DNA from: Pseudorhodobacter sp. E13
GTDB lineage: Bacteria > Pseudomonadota > Alphaproteobacteria > Rhodobacterales > Rhodobacteraceae
Direction: 5' to 3'
Length of the DNA stretch: 64,000 nt
Assembly: GCF_003991405.1 (NCBI RefSeq)
Contig: NZ_RPEN01000155.1
Coordinates: 124,001 to 188,000, forward strand
The first letter of the stretch is position 1; every line of letters begins with the position of its first letter. The position numbers and the translations under genes were made by a program. Below are positions 1 through 9,201 of the stretch, in pieces. A model generated the notes under the pieces. That model was not told where the DNA came from, did not search any database, and saw only the letters and a program-made list of their open reading frames with translations.

Positions 1-1
1 T

Positions 2-1195
2 GCCGAAATCCATGATGTCGATTGTTTCAACCTGAATCCTGCGACCAATGTGATGAACCCGCTGGCCGAGGCGGCACTGTCACGCGGATTGAGCAGCCGC
101 CCCAGCCTTGGCTACCCCGGTGACAAATACGAAATGGGGCTGGAGGCGATGGAGGAGATTGAGGTTATCGCCGCCGAACTCGCCGCCGAAATTTTCAACG
201 CGAAATATGCCGAATTGCGCGTGGCCTCGGGTGCGATGGCGAACCTTTACGGCTTTATGGCGCTGACCAAACCGGGGGATAGCATCATCGTGCCGCCCGG
301 TGCCGTGGGGGGCCATGTGACCCATCATAAAGCCGGTTGCGCCGGGCTTTACGGCCTTGTCAGCCATGCGGCACCAGTGAATGCCGATGGCTATAGCGTT
401 GATCTGCCTGCTTTGCGGGACTTGGCGCATAAGCTGCGGCCAAAGCTGATCACCATTGGCGGCAGCCTGAACCTGTTTCCGCATCCGGTGGCAGAGTTGC
501 GCGCGATTGCCGATGAGGTGGGGGCGAAGCTGCTGTTTGATGCGGCGCATCAATGCGGGATCATCGCGGGGGGCGCTTGGGCCAATCCGTTGGAACAGGG
601 CGCGCATCTGATGACGATGAGCACCTATAAATCCCTTGGCGGGCCTGCGGGTGGCCTGATCGTGACCAATGACGCGGCGATTGCCGAGGCACTGGACCGT
701 ATCGCCTTTCCCGGCATGACCGCAAATTTTGACGCGGGCAAAACCGCCGCCCTTGCCATCAGCCTGCTGGATTGGCGCGACCATGGGCGGGCCTATGCCA
801 CGGCGATGGTGGACCTGTCGCAAGCCTTGGCGCGCGCCTTGGCAGCGCAGGGTCTGCCCGTGTTCGGGGCCGCGCAAGGCAAGACCCAAAGCCACCAATT
901 CGCGATTGAAGCGGCGGGTTTTGGGGGTGGGCAAGCCGCCTCGAAAACCCTGCGAAAGGCCGGGTTTCTGGCCTGTGGCATTGGCCTGCCGATTGCCGAG
1001 GTTGCGGGCGATTTGAACGGTTTGCGCATCGGCACGCCGGAACTGGTGCGGCGTGGGGTGACGCCTGACCACGCCCCCGCCTTGGCCGCGCTGATCGCAG
1101 AGGCCTTGCGGTCCAATGATCCGGCCAGCATCGCGCCGCGCACCAAGGCGCTGCGGGCGCAGTTTCAGGGCCTGCATTTCATTCGCAAGGGTTGA
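2..1195 (+). CDS. SHMT-like PLP enzyme, 5' partial
   Basis: The frame is open from base 2 with no stop, so the gene starts outside the window; 397 codons are visible. It resembles the serine hydroxymethyltransferase fold type I family: LLFDAAH supplies the Asp that contacts the PLP ring, and MSTYKSLGGPAGG carries the Schiff-base lysine (about residue 210 of the visible part). Canonical GlyA has THKTLRGPRGG at this place, so this is a divergent SHMT-family member rather than housekeeping GlyA. A GTG at base 50 could be read as a start, but the upstream codons (AEIHDVDCFNLNPATN) look like coding sequence. Substrate not determinable. Confidence 0.75.
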   Translation, partial: AEIHDVDCFNLNPATNVMNPLAEAALSRGLSSRPSLGYPGDKYEMGLEAMEEIEVIAAELAAEIFNAKYAELRVASGAMANLYGFMALTKPGDSIIVPPGAVGGHVTHHKAGCAGLYGLVSHAAPVNADGYSVDLPALRDLAHKLRPKLITIGGSLNLFPHPVAELRAIADEVGAKLLFDAAHQCGIIAGGAWANPLEQGAHLMTMSTYKSLGGPAGGLIVTNDAAIAEALDRIAFPGMTANFDAGKTAALAISLLDWRDHGRAYATAMVDLSQALARALAAQGLPVFGAAQGKTQSHQFAIEAAGFGGGQAASKTLRKAGFLACGIGLPIAEVAGDLNGLRIGTPELVRRGVTPDHAPALAALIAEALRSNDPASIAPRTKALRAQFQGLHFIRKG

Positions 1196-1249
1196 CGCAA
1201 CCGATTCGCGCGGGTCTACTCCGCTGCCCTTCGGGAAAAGGATAGTGGA

Positions 1250-2233
1250 ATGAAACAACGGCAACTTGGGGCAAATGGCCCACAGGTATCGGCTATTGGG
1301 CTTGGCTGCCTGAGCTTTGGTGGCATCTTTGGCGCGACGGATCGCGCGGAGTCTTTTGCAGCACTCGATGCGGCATGGGAGGCAGGGATCACCTTTTACG
1401 ACACGGCGAATATCTATGGTTCGGGCGTGTCGGAAACCGTGCTGGGCGATTGGCTGGCTGATCGCGGGCATGATGCGGTGGTGGCGACCAAGGTTGGCAT
1501 CGTGACCACCCCGCCGCGCGGCTTCAACAATTCGGAACCCTATATCCGGGCAGAGTTGGAGGCCTCGCTGCGCCGCCTGAAAACCGATCATGTCGCGCTG
1601 TATTACATCCACCGCCGCCAGCAGGATATCCCGGTAGAGGATGTTGCGGGCTTTATGGCGCGGTTGATCGACGAAGGCAAAATCGGCGGTTACGGATTGT
1701 CAGAGGTGGCCCCCCATACCATCCGCCGCGCCCATGCGGTGCATCCGGTGCGGGCGGTGCAGAATGAATATTCGCTGTGGACGCGCCTGCCGGAACTGGG
1801 GGTAATCCGCGCCTGCAAGGATCTGGGCGTGGCCTTCGTGCCGTTTTCGCCTGTTGCGCGCGGGATGCTGACGGATGCGCAACCCGACCCGGCGCAGATG
1901 GGCGAGGGTGATATTCGCCGCAATATCCCGCGTTTTCAGGAACCGAACCTCAGCGCGAACCGGGCCGCGATTGAACCGTTCCGCGCCTTTGCCGCGGCCA
2001 AAGGCGTTTCCACGGCGGCGCTGGCGCTGGCTTGGGTGCTGGACCGGGGCGACCATCTGATCCCCATTCCCGGCACCCGCACGGCCACCCATCTGCGCGA
2101 TTGGCTCGGGGTGGATGCGCTGGTGCTGACCGTTGCCGACCGGGCCGAGATTGACCGCATTCTGCCCCCCGGTTTCGCCCATGGCGACCGCTATGACGCA
2201 GGGCAGAACATCGGCCCCGAACGCTATGCCTGA
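1250..2233 (+). CDS. Aldo/keto reductase
   Basis: A 327-residue protein of the aldo/keto reductase superfamily, a cytoplasmic NAD(P)H-dependent oxidoreductase with a TIM barrel. The catalytic tetrad is visible: Asp51 and Tyr56 in FYDTANIYG, Lys81 in VATKVG and His121 in YYIHRRQ. The C-terminal PIPGTRT segment is the usual cofactor phosphate-binding region. An AAGGAT ribosome site precedes the ATG. It follows the SHMT-like gene by 54 bp on the same strand and converges on the DUF1989 gene with only 4 bp between stop codons. Physiological substrate unknown. Confidence 0.9.
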   Translation: MKQRQLGANGPQVSAIGLGCLSFGGIFGATDRAESFAALDAAWEAGITFYDTANIYGSGVSETVLGDWLADRGHDAVVATKVGIVTTPPRGFNNSEPYIRAELEASLRRLKTDHVALYYIHRRQQDIPVEDVAGFMARLIDEGKIGGYGLSEVAPHTIRRAHAVHPVRAVQNEYSLWTRLPELGVIRACKDLGVAFVPFSPVARGMLTDAQPDPAQMGEGDIRRNIPRFQEPNLSANRAAIEPFRAFAAAKGVSTAALALAWVLDRGDHLIPIPGTRTATHLRDWLGVDALVLTVADRAEIDRILPPGFAHGDRYDAGQNIGPERYA

Positions 2234-2237
2234 AGGT

Positions 2238-3101
2238 CTAGCGCCCGTGGCTGCGGTCATATCCGTTGACCACGGGCGCGGCCCAGCCTGCGGGGGCGTG
2301 GGCCGGTTTGAACACCTCGACCAGAAGCGGCTGGCAGGCGGCGGTGTCTGACGAATGCTCCGCCGAGCAATCGCCGCCGGGGCAGGCAGAAAGCCCGCCG
2401 ATCAGGTCGATCTCGGCAAAGAATTCCAGATAATCGCCGGGGCGCACGGGGCTGGCCTTCATGAAATATTGGCCCGTGTCGCGGGTAAACCCGGTGCACA
2501 TGAACACATTCAGCACGTCATGCACATGCTGCTCGGCCTGCTGCAAGGACAGGCCGGCATGGTCGGCCAGCGCGCGGGTCAGGTTGGAGTGGCAGCAATG
2601 ATGATACTGCCCGCCCTGCGACAGAAGGTTGTGGGTATAGGGGTCGCAGCGGGTGCCGATCACATCATGCACCGCGCCGCCAAAGGCGTCGAACCCATAC
2701 CAATCAAGGCTGTCATCGGTGATCAGCGCCATCGGCCGCAGGGAAGGGAAACTGCTCCACATCCGGTCGCCGCTGGACAGATGCGTGCCATGCAGCGCGC
2801 GGGTTTTGCCGGAATAGAACCGCTCTGACAGGTCATGCGCGGACCACAGGTTCAAATCGCCGACCTGCGGGCCCTCCACGCAGGTGATGCGAAAGAAATG
2901 CCCCGCAGGCACCGAAAAGCAGCGCGCGTCGCGGGCGGGCACCCGTGTTTCCGACAGCTTCCGCCAGCCTTGCCGCGCTGCGCGAAAAGGGGCCAGATCG
3001 GGGCGGTGCAGCCCTTCGACCGGATAGCAGATCACAGGGCGGATGGCGGCCCGAAGGGCGGCATCGGCGGGGGCGGGATGGGATGGGTTTTGCGGTTTCA
3101 T
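2238..3101 (-). CDS. DUF1989 urea carboxylase-associated family protein
   Basis: A 287-residue protein recognised as DUF1989 by the blocks GPQVGDLNLW, GTRCDPY, NVFMCTGF and the Cys-rich CPGGDCS near the C terminus. Relatives accompany urea carboxylase or aminomethyltransferase-like genes in other bacteria, but no urea carboxylase or allophanate hydrolase is present here, so only the family can be stated. Conserved Cys and His residues (HHCCHSN) suggest metal binding. It lies downstream of two tiny genes on the same strand. Confidence 0.8.
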   Translation of the reverse strand: MKPQNPSHPAPADAALRAAIRPVICYPVEGLHRPDLAPFRAARQGWRKLSETRVPARDARCFSVPAGHFFRITCVEGPQVGDLNLWSAHDLSERFYSGKTRALHGTHLSSGDRMWSSFPSLRPMALITDDSLDWYGFDAFGGAVHDVIGTRCDPYTHNLLSQGGQYHHCCHSNLTRALADHAGLSLQQAEQHVHDVLNVFMCTGFTRDTGQYFMKASPVRPGDYLEFFAEIDLIGGLSACPGGDCSAEHSSDTAACQPLLVEVFKPAHAPAGWAAPVVNGYDRSHGR

Positions 3102-3132
3102 GCGGGCAGGCTGCGTCTAATCGCAGGCCCCG

Positions 3133-3348
3133 TCAAGCGCGAGATGACGGCGGTTTGCGCAAGCAATCGCGCGGGGATTTGCCGGGCGCGGTATCGGTTT
3201 CGGCATTGCAGGCCGCACATCGATAATGGTTTGGCCCGCCTGTGCGGTCCAGCCGCCAGCGGCACGCCCGCGTCAGCGTGGAATGGCGGCGTGACAGCCA
3301 CATGTAAAGCAAGGTGCCCAGCAAGAGGGCAAGAAGAAGAATGGGCAT
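3133..3348 (-). CDS. Small membrane-anchored Cys-rich protein
   Basis: A 71-residue open frame with a hydrophobic N-terminal helix (residues 2-18, MPILLLALLLGTLLYMW) followed by a basic soluble part holding four cysteines, two of them in YRCAACNAE. The layout of one membrane anchor plus a single zinc-ribbon-like knuckle (Cys29, Cys44, Cys47, Cys62) and codon use like its neighbours argue that it is real. I believe similar short proteins exist in other Rhodobacterales, but I could not check. It sits 31 bp upstream of the DUF1989 gene on the same strand. Function unknown. Confidence 0.55.
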   Translation of the reverse strand: MPILLLALLLGTLLYMWLSRRHSTLTRACRWRLDRTGGPNHYRCAACNAETDTAPGKSPRDCLRKPPSSRA

Positions 3349-3392
3349 GGCGCGCTTATGCCATGCCCATCAGGCGCTGCAAGGCAATAGGC

Positions 3393-3524
3393 TCATGCGG
3401 CCTCGACATATTCGAAATATTCGACGGTTTCTTCGGGGGCTGCATCTTCGGCATCAAAATAGGCATAGGCCTGTTCCAGTGCCGCAAGTGCTTGTTGGGC
3501 AAGGGTTTCCGGGTCGCGTTGCAT
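3393..3524 (-). CDS. 43-residue acidic protein
   Basis: A small frame of 43 codons plus TGA that is easily missed. It reads MQRDPETLAQQALAALEQAY and ends in a strongly acidic, Tyr-rich tail (TVEYFEYVEAA). An AAAGGT ribosome site lies seven bases before the ATG, and third positions are G/C-biased like the surroundings. The first half is a predicted amphipathic helix; there is no signal peptide or cysteine. It lies just beyond the sdhB terminator on the same strand. Function unknown; reality rests on the ribosome site, composition and clean helix. Confidence 0.55.
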   Translation of the reverse strand: MQRDPETLAQQALAALEQAYAYFDAEDAAPEETVEYFEYVEAA

Positions 3525-3627
3525 TTTCGAACCTTTCAGTTCTGAAGGGTCCTCCCGCGCGAAAGGTTAGGCGCAAAAGGCCATCACCTCAACGGTTGTT
3601 TCTGCGATGCAGCTATGCGGAAAATGC

Positions 3628-3657
3628 AAGGGGCGCCAAGGGGTTGCGGCGCCCCTT
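3628..3657 (-). terminator. Terminator of the sdh operon
   Basis: A perfect 10-bp inverted repeat (AAGGGGCGCC at 3628-3637, its complement at 3648-3657) with a 10-base loop starts 8 bases after the sdhB stop codon. On the minus strand the stem is followed by GCATTTT, a short T-rich tail. Confidence 0.75.
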
Positions 3658-3665
3658 TGGGTGGG

Positions 3666-4442
3666 TCAAACCACGCGCTCGACCATTTTCTTCTTGATCT
3701 CGGCAATCGCCTTGGCCGGGTTCAGCCCCTTGGGGCAGGTTTTGGCGCAGTTCATGATCGTGTGGCAACGATAGAGTTTGAACGGGTCTTCCAGATCATC
3801 CAGACGCTCTGGCGTGGCCTCATCGCGGCTGTCGATGATCCAGCGATAGGCATGCAGCAAAGCGGCCGGGCCAAGATAGCGATCCGAGTTCCACCAGTAA
3901 GACGGGCAAGAGGTAGAGCAGCAAGCGCACATCACGCATTCATACAGCCCGTCCAGCTTTTCACGATCTTCGATGGATTGCTTCCATTCCTTCGCGGGCG
4001 TGTTGGTCTTGGTTTCCAGCCACGGCATGATCGAGGCATGCTGGGCGTAGAAATGGTTGAGATCGGGGATCAGATCCTTGACCACAGGCATATGCGGCAG
4101 CGGATAGATTTTCACATCGCCCTTCACCTCATCCAAGCCATAGATACAGGCCAGCGTGTTGATGCCGCCGATGTTCATCGCGCAAGATCCGCAAATCCCT
4201 TCGCGGCAGGAGCGGCGGAAGGTCAGCGTTGGGTCAATCTCATTTTTGATCTTGATCAGCGCGTCCAGAACCATCGGGCCGCAGGTATCCATATCGACGA
4301 AATAGGTGTCGACCCGCGGGTTTTCGCCATCATCCGGCGTCCAGCGATAGATGCTGAATTTGCGCACATTGGACCCGCTGGGTTTGGGCCATGTCTTGCC
4401 CGTGCGGATCGTCGAGTTCTTGGGCAGGGTGAACTGAACCAT
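3666..4442 (-). CDS. sdhB: Succinate dehydrogenase iron-sulfur subunit
   Basis: Complex II electron-transfer subunit of 258 residues that carries electrons from SdhA FADH2 to quinone. All three cluster motifs are complete: the [2Fe-2S] ligands Cys79, Cys84, Cys87 and Cys99 (CREGICGSC...LAC); the [4Fe-4S] ligands in [12 protein letters not shown] (169-180, final Cys to SdhC/D side); and the [3Fe-4S] ligands Cys226, Cys232 and Cys236 with CPKG. It is the last gene of the sdh operon, separated from sdhA by two lipoprotein genes and a methyltransferase gene, and is followed by a terminator. Length is normal for the family. Confidence 0.98.
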   Translation of the reverse strand: MVQFTLPKNSTIRTGKTWPKPSGSNVRKFSIYRWTPDDGENPRVDTYFVDMDTCGPMVLDALIKIKNEIDPTLTFRRSCREGICGSCAMNIGGINTLACIYGLDEVKGDVKIYPLPHMPVVKDLIPDLNHFYAQHASIMPWLETKTNTPAKEWKQSIEDREKLDGLYECVMCACCSTSCPSYWWNSDRYLGPAALLHAYRWIIDSRDEATPERLDDLEDPFKLYRCHTIMNCAKTCPKGLNPAKAIAEIKKKMVERVV

Positions 4443-4455
4443 GGGTCCGTCTCCT

Positions 4456-5211
4456 TTAAGCGTGGTTTAGGGGGGCCGGGGCATCGGCTGCCCAACGGGT
4501 GAAAAGTATATCCATCAGGCGCGGGGCGGGGCCGCCGCGCCCGTCGCCTGTCATGCGCAGCACATCGCGGAATTCCAGCCCGGCAGCGGCTAGGCGGGCG
4601 ATGATCTGGCTGGGTGGCGTTGTGGTATCAAAGCGCTGTGTCAGCGACATTTCAAGGATCACAAAGTCGCAGCGCGCCAGTGTTTCCGGGGCACCTGCCA
4701 GCACTTCATCCTCAAAACCTTCGGTATCGACCTTCAGGCCAACCCGGCCCGGATAGGCGGCGGCGATGCTATCCAGCCTGTCCACCGCGACCTGCCGGGT
4801 TTCCACCCATTCGATCTTGTCGGCCAGATAGCCCTGACGTTGCCGCAGGCTGGCCATGGCCCCCTGTTCGCCCTTGTCGGAATAGGGGATGTTCAGCGTC
4901 ATCTCGCCAGCTTCGGCCCCAAGGGCGAGTTGGTGAAAGCTGGCCTTTGCGGGTGCATCGGGGGTGCTGAGCGTCTTTTCCGATTCCGCCCTTGGGTCGA
5001 TCAGCACGAAATGCGCCTCGGGAAAGGCCTGATACAGAAACGGCGTGCCGCTGTCGACGCCGATGTCGAACACCACATCGGGCGTCAGGGCAAAGCATTG
5101 CAGATGGGCCGCGTTGGATTTATCGGCAAGGGCGACAAGCCCCTTCTGGCGCAAAAAGCGGTTCACGTCCTTGCGGTCGAGCTTGCGATTTGGCGCCATG
5201 TCCATGCTCAT
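4456..5211 (-). CDS. FkbM family methyltransferase
   Basis: A 251-residue protein with a SAM-binding fold: [18 protein letters not shown] (motif I) and, near the middle, [17 protein letters not shown], the hallmark KxDxEGxExxVLxG of FkbM-type methyltransferases. The start at 5211 is chosen because its ATG overlaps the stop of the upstream lipoprotein gene (ATGA); a longer frame begins at 5247 but would run back into that gene. It sits inside the sdh operon, 13 bp before sdhB, so it is co-transcribed with complex II genes. FkbM enzymes typically O-methylate small molecules or sugars; the target here is unknown. Confidence 0.8.
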   Translation of the reverse strand: MSMDMAPNRKLDRKDVNRFLRQKGLVALADKSNAAHLQCFALTPDVVFDIGVDSGTPFLYQAFPEAHFVLIDPRAESEKTLSTPDAPAKASFHQLALGAEAGEMTLNIPYSDKGEQGAMASLRQRQGYLADKIEWVETRQVAVDRLDSIAAAYPGRVGLKVDTEGFEDEVLAGAPETLARCDFVILEMSLTQRFDTTTPPSQIIARLAAAGLEFRDVLRMTGDGRGGPAPRLMDILFTRWAADAPAPLNHA

Positions 5212-5519
5212 ACCGTCAGGCCCGGGATGCCTGCGCGCAGCACGCATTGCACTGTGTTGGGGCGTTGCAGAATGGTGGCGATGGTTTGCACGGTGGTGGT
5301 GCCGGCACGCGTGCCGACATCGCGGGCCAAGGCGAAAATCTCATCTGTGGTGGCATTGTCGATCACGCAAACCGCCACCGCCTCGGCCTGTGGGCCGGGC
5401 AGGCGTTGCTGCACCACGGGCAGAACCACCGATTTGGCCGAAGCGCGCGCCACGGCTTCCACCGGGTTGGAGGCGACACAGGCCGAAAGCAAAAGGCAGG
5501 CAGTCAGGATGCGGAACAT
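5208..5519 (-). CDS. Small lipoprotein in the sdh operon
   Basis: A 103-residue predicted lipoprotein. MFRILTACLLLSACVAS is a short signal peptide with lipobox LSAC, placing the lipidated Cys at residue 14. The mature part has two more cysteines (VAVCVIDNAT and VQCVLRAG), which could form a disulfide in the periplasm. It overlaps the following FkbM gene by four bases (ATGA) and starts 8 bp after the preceding lipoprotein gene. It belongs to no family I recognise. The position between sdhA and sdhB may only reflect co-transcription. Confidence 0.75.
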   Translation of the reverse strand: MFRILTACLLLSACVASNPVEAVARASAKSVVLPVVQQRLPGPQAEAVAVCVIDNATTDEIFALARDVGTRAGTTTVQTIATILQRPNTVQCVLRAGIPGLTV

Positions 5520-5527
5520 GGGCGCCT

Positions 5528-5848
5528 CTACCGGTTGGCCAGCACAATGCCATTGGCATTGAGACAGGCTTGTGTTTCGGCCCGCCAGATGATCGCGCGC
5601 GCGATGCGGCGGGTCTGGGCATTCGGGGCGCTGTCAATGGCCGCTTGCAGCCTGTCCATCTCTGCCGGGGTGGCGGTTTGGGCGGCACAAGTGGCGATGG
5701 CAGGCATCAGGTATTGCGGTGCCGTGCCGACAAGCGACGCGCCGATCACTGCCTTTGCCCGTTGCGCAGGCGTGTCGGGCATGTTGCCTGGGGCAACACA
5801 CCCGGCAAGCAAGGCCAAGGCAGCAGCAAGGATCGGCGCGTGGTGCAT
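5528..5848 (-). CDS. Small lipoprotein directly after sdhA
   Basis: A 106-residue predicted lipoprotein: [21 protein letters not shown] has a hydrophobic core and lipobox LAGC (Cys17). The mature domain is mostly helical with two cysteines (IATCAAQ, TQACLN) and a pattern weakly like that of the next gene, so the two may be diverged duplicates. Its ATG shares a base with the sdhA stop (TAATG), implying translational coupling. Family not recognised. Confidence 0.75.
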   Translation of the reverse strand: MHHAPILAAALALLAGCVAPGNMPDTPAQRAKAVIGASLVGTAPQYLMPAIATCAAQTATPAEMDRLQAAIDSAPNAQTRRIARAIIWRAETQACLNANGIVLANR

Positions 5849-7650
5849 TAATACACCCGTGCTTTCGGCGCGATCTTTTTCAGATCAATCCCGCCATCTT
5901 CCTGCTTGGTCAGCGGGTCCATATGCACCGGGCGGGTGGACAGCGTGACCTTGCTGCCATCGACATGCGCAAGGGAGTGGACGCGCCAGTTTTTGTCGTC
6001 ACGCTCTGGGTAATCCTCATGCGCGTGGGCACCACGGGATTCCTTGCGCGCCTCGGCCGCCACAATCGTCGCCAGCGCGTTCGGCATCAGGTTGCCCAGT
6101 TCCAGCGTTTCCATCAGGTCAGAGTTCCAGACCATCGACCGGTCCGTGACCTTCAGATCATCCATCTTGGCGGCGATGGCGGTCATTTTCACCACGCCTT
6201 CGGCCAGCGTCTTGTCGGTGCGGAACACGGCGGCATCAGCCTGCATGGTTTTCTGCATTTCCAACCGCAGTTCGGCGGTGGGCACGTTGCCCTTGGCATG
6301 GCGCACGGCATCAAAACGGCCAAGCGCCTTGTCCACTTCACCCTTGTTCACCGGGGCGTTGCGTTCCTTTGGGTTCACAATTTCACCCGCGCGGATCGCA
6401 GCGGCGCGGCCAAAGACCACAAGGTCGATCAAGGAGTTGGAGCCAAGACGGTTCGCCCCATGCACCGAGGCGCAGCCTGCCTCACCCACAGCCATCAGGC
6501 CGGGGAAGATGGCATCCGGGCTATCCTTGGTGGGGTTCAGCACCTCGCCAAAGTAATTGGTCGGAATACCGCCCATGTTGTAATGCACGGTCGGCAGCAC
6601 CGGGATCGGCTCTTTTTGTAGGTCGACGCCAGCAAAGATGCGGGCGGATTCCGAAATGCCGGGCAAGCGCAGGTCCAGCGTTTCTTTGGGCAGGTGGTTC
6701 AGGTTCAGGTGGATGTGGTCCTTGTTCGGGCCAACGCCACGACCTTCGCGGATTTCAATCGTCATGCAGCGCGACACCACATCGCGGCTTGCGAGGTCTT
6801 TGTAGGTCGGCGCATAGCGTTCCATGAACCGCTCACCTTCCGAGTTGGTCAGATAACCGCCTTCGCCGCGCGCGCCTTCGGTGATCAGGCAGCCAGAGCC
6901 GTAGATGCCGGTGGGGTGAAACTGCACGAATTCCATATCTTGCAGCGGCAGGCCCGCACGCGCGACCATGCCGTTACCATCGCCGGTGCAGGTATGGGCC
7001 GAAGTGGCGCTGAAATAGGCGCGGCCATAGCCGCCCGTGGCCAGCACGACCATCTTGGCGTTGAACACATGGATCGTGCCATCATCCAGCTTCCACGCAA
7101 CGATTCCGGTGCAGCGGCCATCGGTGATGATCAGGTCCAGCGCGAAATATTCGATGAAGAATTCCGCATTGTTCTTAAGGCTTTGACCGTAGAGCGTGTG
7201 CAGAATGGCGTGGCCGGTGCGGTCAGCGGCGGCACAGGTGCGTTGCACGGGCGGGCCTTCACCGAATTCGGTGGTATGGCCGCCAAAGGGGCGCTGGTAA
7301 ATCTTGCCCTCTTCGGTGCGCGAAAACGGCACGCCGTAATGTTCCAACTCATACACGGCTTTGGGTGCTTCGCGCGCAAGGTATTCCATCGCGTCAGTGT
7401 CACCCAGCCAGTCCGACCCTTTGACGGTGTCATACATATGCCACTGCCAGTTGTCGGGCCCCATGTTCGACAGCGAGGCCGCGATGCCGCCTTGGGCCGC
7501 GACAGTGTGCGAACGGGTCGGGAAAACCTTGGTCACGCAAGCGGTGCGCAGGCCCTGTTCGGCCATGCCAAGCGTGGCGCGCAAACCAGCACCGCCAGCC
7601 CCCACGACAACAACGTCATATTCATGCGTCTCGTATTCGTATGCAGCCAT
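5848..7650 (-). CDS. sdhA: Succinate dehydrogenase flavoprotein subunit
   Basis: Catalytic subunit of complex II, 600 residues, oxidising succinate to fumarate with covalently bound FAD. The dinucleotide fold GAGGAG is at residues 17-22, and SHTVAAQGG contains His48, the expected FAD attachment site. The substrate site HPTGIYGSG, catalytic-Arg region RGEGGYL and capping motif [11 protein letters not shown] are present. A GAGG ribosome site lies 5 bases before the ATG. It lies downstream of sdhC, sdhD and an unknown gene, and upstream of two lipoprotein genes. Confidence 0.98.
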   Translation of the reverse strand: MAAYEYETHEYDVVVVGAGGAGLRATLGMAEQGLRTACVTKVFPTRSHTVAAQGGIAASLSNMGPDNWQWHMYDTVKGSDWLGDTDAMEYLAREAPKAVYELEHYGVPFSRTEEGKIYQRPFGGHTTEFGEGPPVQRTCAAADRTGHAILHTLYGQSLKNNAEFFIEYFALDLIITDGRCTGIVAWKLDDGTIHVFNAKMVVLATGGYGRAYFSATSAHTCTGDGNGMVARAGLPLQDMEFVQFHPTGIYGSGCLITEGARGEGGYLTNSEGERFMERYAPTYKDLASRDVVSRCMTIEIREGRGVGPNKDHIHLNLNHLPKETLDLRLPGISESARIFAGVDLQKEPIPVLPTVHYNMGGIPTNYFGEVLNPTKDSPDAIFPGLMAVGEAGCASVHGANRLGSNSLIDLVVFGRAAAIRAGEIVNPKERNAPVNKGEVDKALGRFDAVRHAKGNVPTAELRLEMQKTMQADAAVFRTDKTLAEGVVKMTAIAAKMDDLKVTDRSMVWNSDLMETLELGNLMPNALATIVAAEARKESRGAHAHEDYPERDDKNWRVHSLAHVDGSKVTLSTRPVHMDPLTKQEDGGIDLKKIAPKARVY

Positions 7651-7695
7651 GATATCCTCAATCGCTCCTTCGCGAGGGTTTGCCCCAATGTGCCT

Positions 7696-8271
7696 TCACT
7701 CGGTGAAGGGAAACTCGACTGTGCCATGGGCCAAGTCGGGATAGGACAGATCCTCCATTTGTTCGTAATGAGCGCCGATCAGGGCAGAAAACGCCTGCCC
7801 GCCATCGGCGATGAATGTTGGTTCCAGTGCGGTCGCGGTGGTGCCAAGGCAGGCAGCCATCTGGGCCAATTCGGTTTTATGCAGGGCGCCATCCCACAGC
7901 AGGGTGTCGCCGTATTGGGCTGTCGCCTCACGATACATATCGGGTTGGCGCAGGAAGGCGTAGTTCCAGCGGTTTGTGCCGCAGATCAAGACCACGCTCC
8001 ACGAGATGAAGTCTTCTTCGACCAGCAGGTGAAAGGCCGGGCCGATGTTGGCCAGATCCGTCACACCCGCGTCAGTGCCAAGCATCACCCAGCGCGGTTT
8101 TGGCAATGCGGCCCAAGCGGCCTCGGCAGCGCTTTCACTGTCGATCACGTCATAGGGCAGGTCCAGCAGCGGGACGGTGGCTGCGCCAACAGATTGCACG
8201 AGCTGACCGCGCAGCGCCGCGAGGCTGGCTGCATCGGTCAAGACCTGCATGTAATCGGTGAACTCAGACAT
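7696..8271 (-). CDS. Unknown soluble protein between sdhD and sdhA
   Basis: A 191-residue protein without a signal peptide or membrane segment, beginning MSEFTDYMQVLTDAAS. It lies 9 bp after sdhD and 45 bp before sdhA on the same strand, so it is a member of the sdh operon. The sequence is acidic, with several Trp residues (AAWAALPKPRWVML, FISWSVVLICGTNRW). No catalytic motif is recognisable. I recall an unknown gene at this position in related Rhodobacterales, so a role linked to complex II assembly is possible but unproven; the better-known assembly factors SdhE and SdhAF are not recognisably similar. Confidence 0.75.
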   Translation of the reverse strand: MSEFTDYMQVLTDAASLAALRGQLVQSVGAATVPLLDLPYDVIDSESAAEAAWAALPKPRWVMLGTDAGVTDLANIGPAFHLLVEEDFISWSVVLICGTNRWNYAFLRQPDMYREATAQYGDTLLWDGALHKTELAQMAACLGTTATALEPTFIADGGQAFSALIGAHYEQMEDLSYPDLAHGTVEFPFTE

Positions 8272-8280
8272 TCTGCTGCC

Positions 8281-8652
8281 TTAAAGCGCGATACGGATGA
8301 GGGCGAACAGCCCGGTCGCGGTGATCGCGTAGGAGATGGAAATGGCGAGGATCACCAGTGCCTTGCGGGCAGAGCCGCGGGCGTAATCCTCGATCATCAT
8401 GGTGGCACCTTTGGCGAAATGCTGCATGCCGACAAACAGCACAAGGCCGGTCAGGATAGCCGGGAAGGGGCGCGCGAAGGTGGCGACAACCTCTGCCTGC
8501 GTGCCACCAAGGGCCGAGCCGAAGATGTAAAGCCATGTCGGCACCATAAAGGCCAAGGCGACGGCAGAGACCGTCATATACCAGTGATGTTCGGTGCCAG
8601 AGTGGGCGGAGCCTTTGCCCATGGCGCGCTTGCGGTCTGTCAGGTAACGCAT
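8281..8652 (-). CDS. sdhD: Succinate dehydrogenase membrane anchor subunit D
   Basis: A 123-residue membrane protein with three hydrophobic helices (from YMTVSAVALAFMVPTWLYI, ILTGLVLFVGMQHF and ALVILAISISYAITATGLF). The MQHFAKGATMMIEDYARG segment after helix II matches the family's haem and quinone region, with a conserved His and Asp-Tyr. The start at 8652 (MRYLTDRKRAMG) is preferred over 8676 because the longer version would overlap sdhC and adds a non-conserved MCNKGAAI. It starts 13 bp after the sdhC stop. Confidence 0.93.
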   Translation of the reverse strand: MRYLTDRKRAMGKGSAHSGTEHHWYMTVSAVALAFMVPTWLYIFGSALGGTQAEVVATFARPFPAILTGLVLFVGMQHFAKGATMMIEDYARGSARKALVILAISISYAITATGLFALIRIAL

Positions 8653-8665
8653 GATCGCTGCCCCC

Positions 8666-9052
8666 TTATTGCACAAGAATGATGGTGATGATGGTCAGGA
8701 TGACCGAACCGCCGATGCAGGCCCAGCCCAGCTTTTCCGCGGTGGGAATATCAAGGCCCTTGCCCGCGTCAAAGTAAAGGTGACGCAGCCCTGCAAGGTA
8801 GTGATACCAGATCGCCCACAGGGACGCAGTGAACACCAGATCGCCGAACCAAGAGGTCACAACCGCATCCGCCGTTGCGAAATATTCGGGCGAGGTTGCG
8901 GCGGCCAGAAGCCACCAGACCGCCAGAATGGTCCCGACGATCAGGCCGTTGCCCGTGATCCGCGTCAGGATCGACGTGATCGACGTGAGCTGGGGGCGGT
9001 AAATCTGCAAGTGGGGGGAAAGGGGGCGTTCAACCCGCTTTGCTTCTGCCAT
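8666..9052 (-). CDS. sdhC: Succinate dehydrogenase cytochrome b556 subunit
   Basis: A 128-residue membrane anchor of complex II, first gene of the operon. The N-terminal RPLSPHLQIYRPQLTSI is the conserved quinone-site segment, with Ser and Arg that contact ubiquinone in family members. Three transmembrane helices follow, and YHYLAGLRHLYFDAGKGL contains the family haem ligand His. A GAGGGA ribosome site precedes the ATG. The 215-bp upstream region carries two identical palindromic operators. Confidence 0.96.
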   Translation of the reverse strand: MAEAKRVERPLSPHLQIYRPQLTSITSILTRITGNGLIVGTILAVWWLLAAATSPEYFATADAVVTSWFGDLVFTASLWAIWYHYLAGLRHLYFDAGKGLDIPTAEKLGWACIGGSVILTIITIILVQ

Positions 9053-9201
9053 GGTTCATCCCTCGTGGCTGCGCCTTGCGGGATCTGCCCGCCACAGGCT
9101 TGCTGCTTTGAACTATGAATAGCGCATTTTTGGCTTGAGTCACCTGTCCCGAACAGAAAAAACAGCCGTTTTCGCGGCTGCCTATGCAGAAAAACAGTGC
9201 A

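Noticed and set aside
80-1612. 510-codon minus-strand frame opposite the SHMT-like gene
   Set aside because: It is antisense to two genes with clear family motifs; its protein is rich in Arg, His and Gln, typical of shadow frames in high-GC DNA.
6694-8682. 662-codon plus-strand frame opposite sdhA and sdhD
   Set aside because: It spans the opposite strand of three sdh genes and has no recognisable domain or ribosome site.
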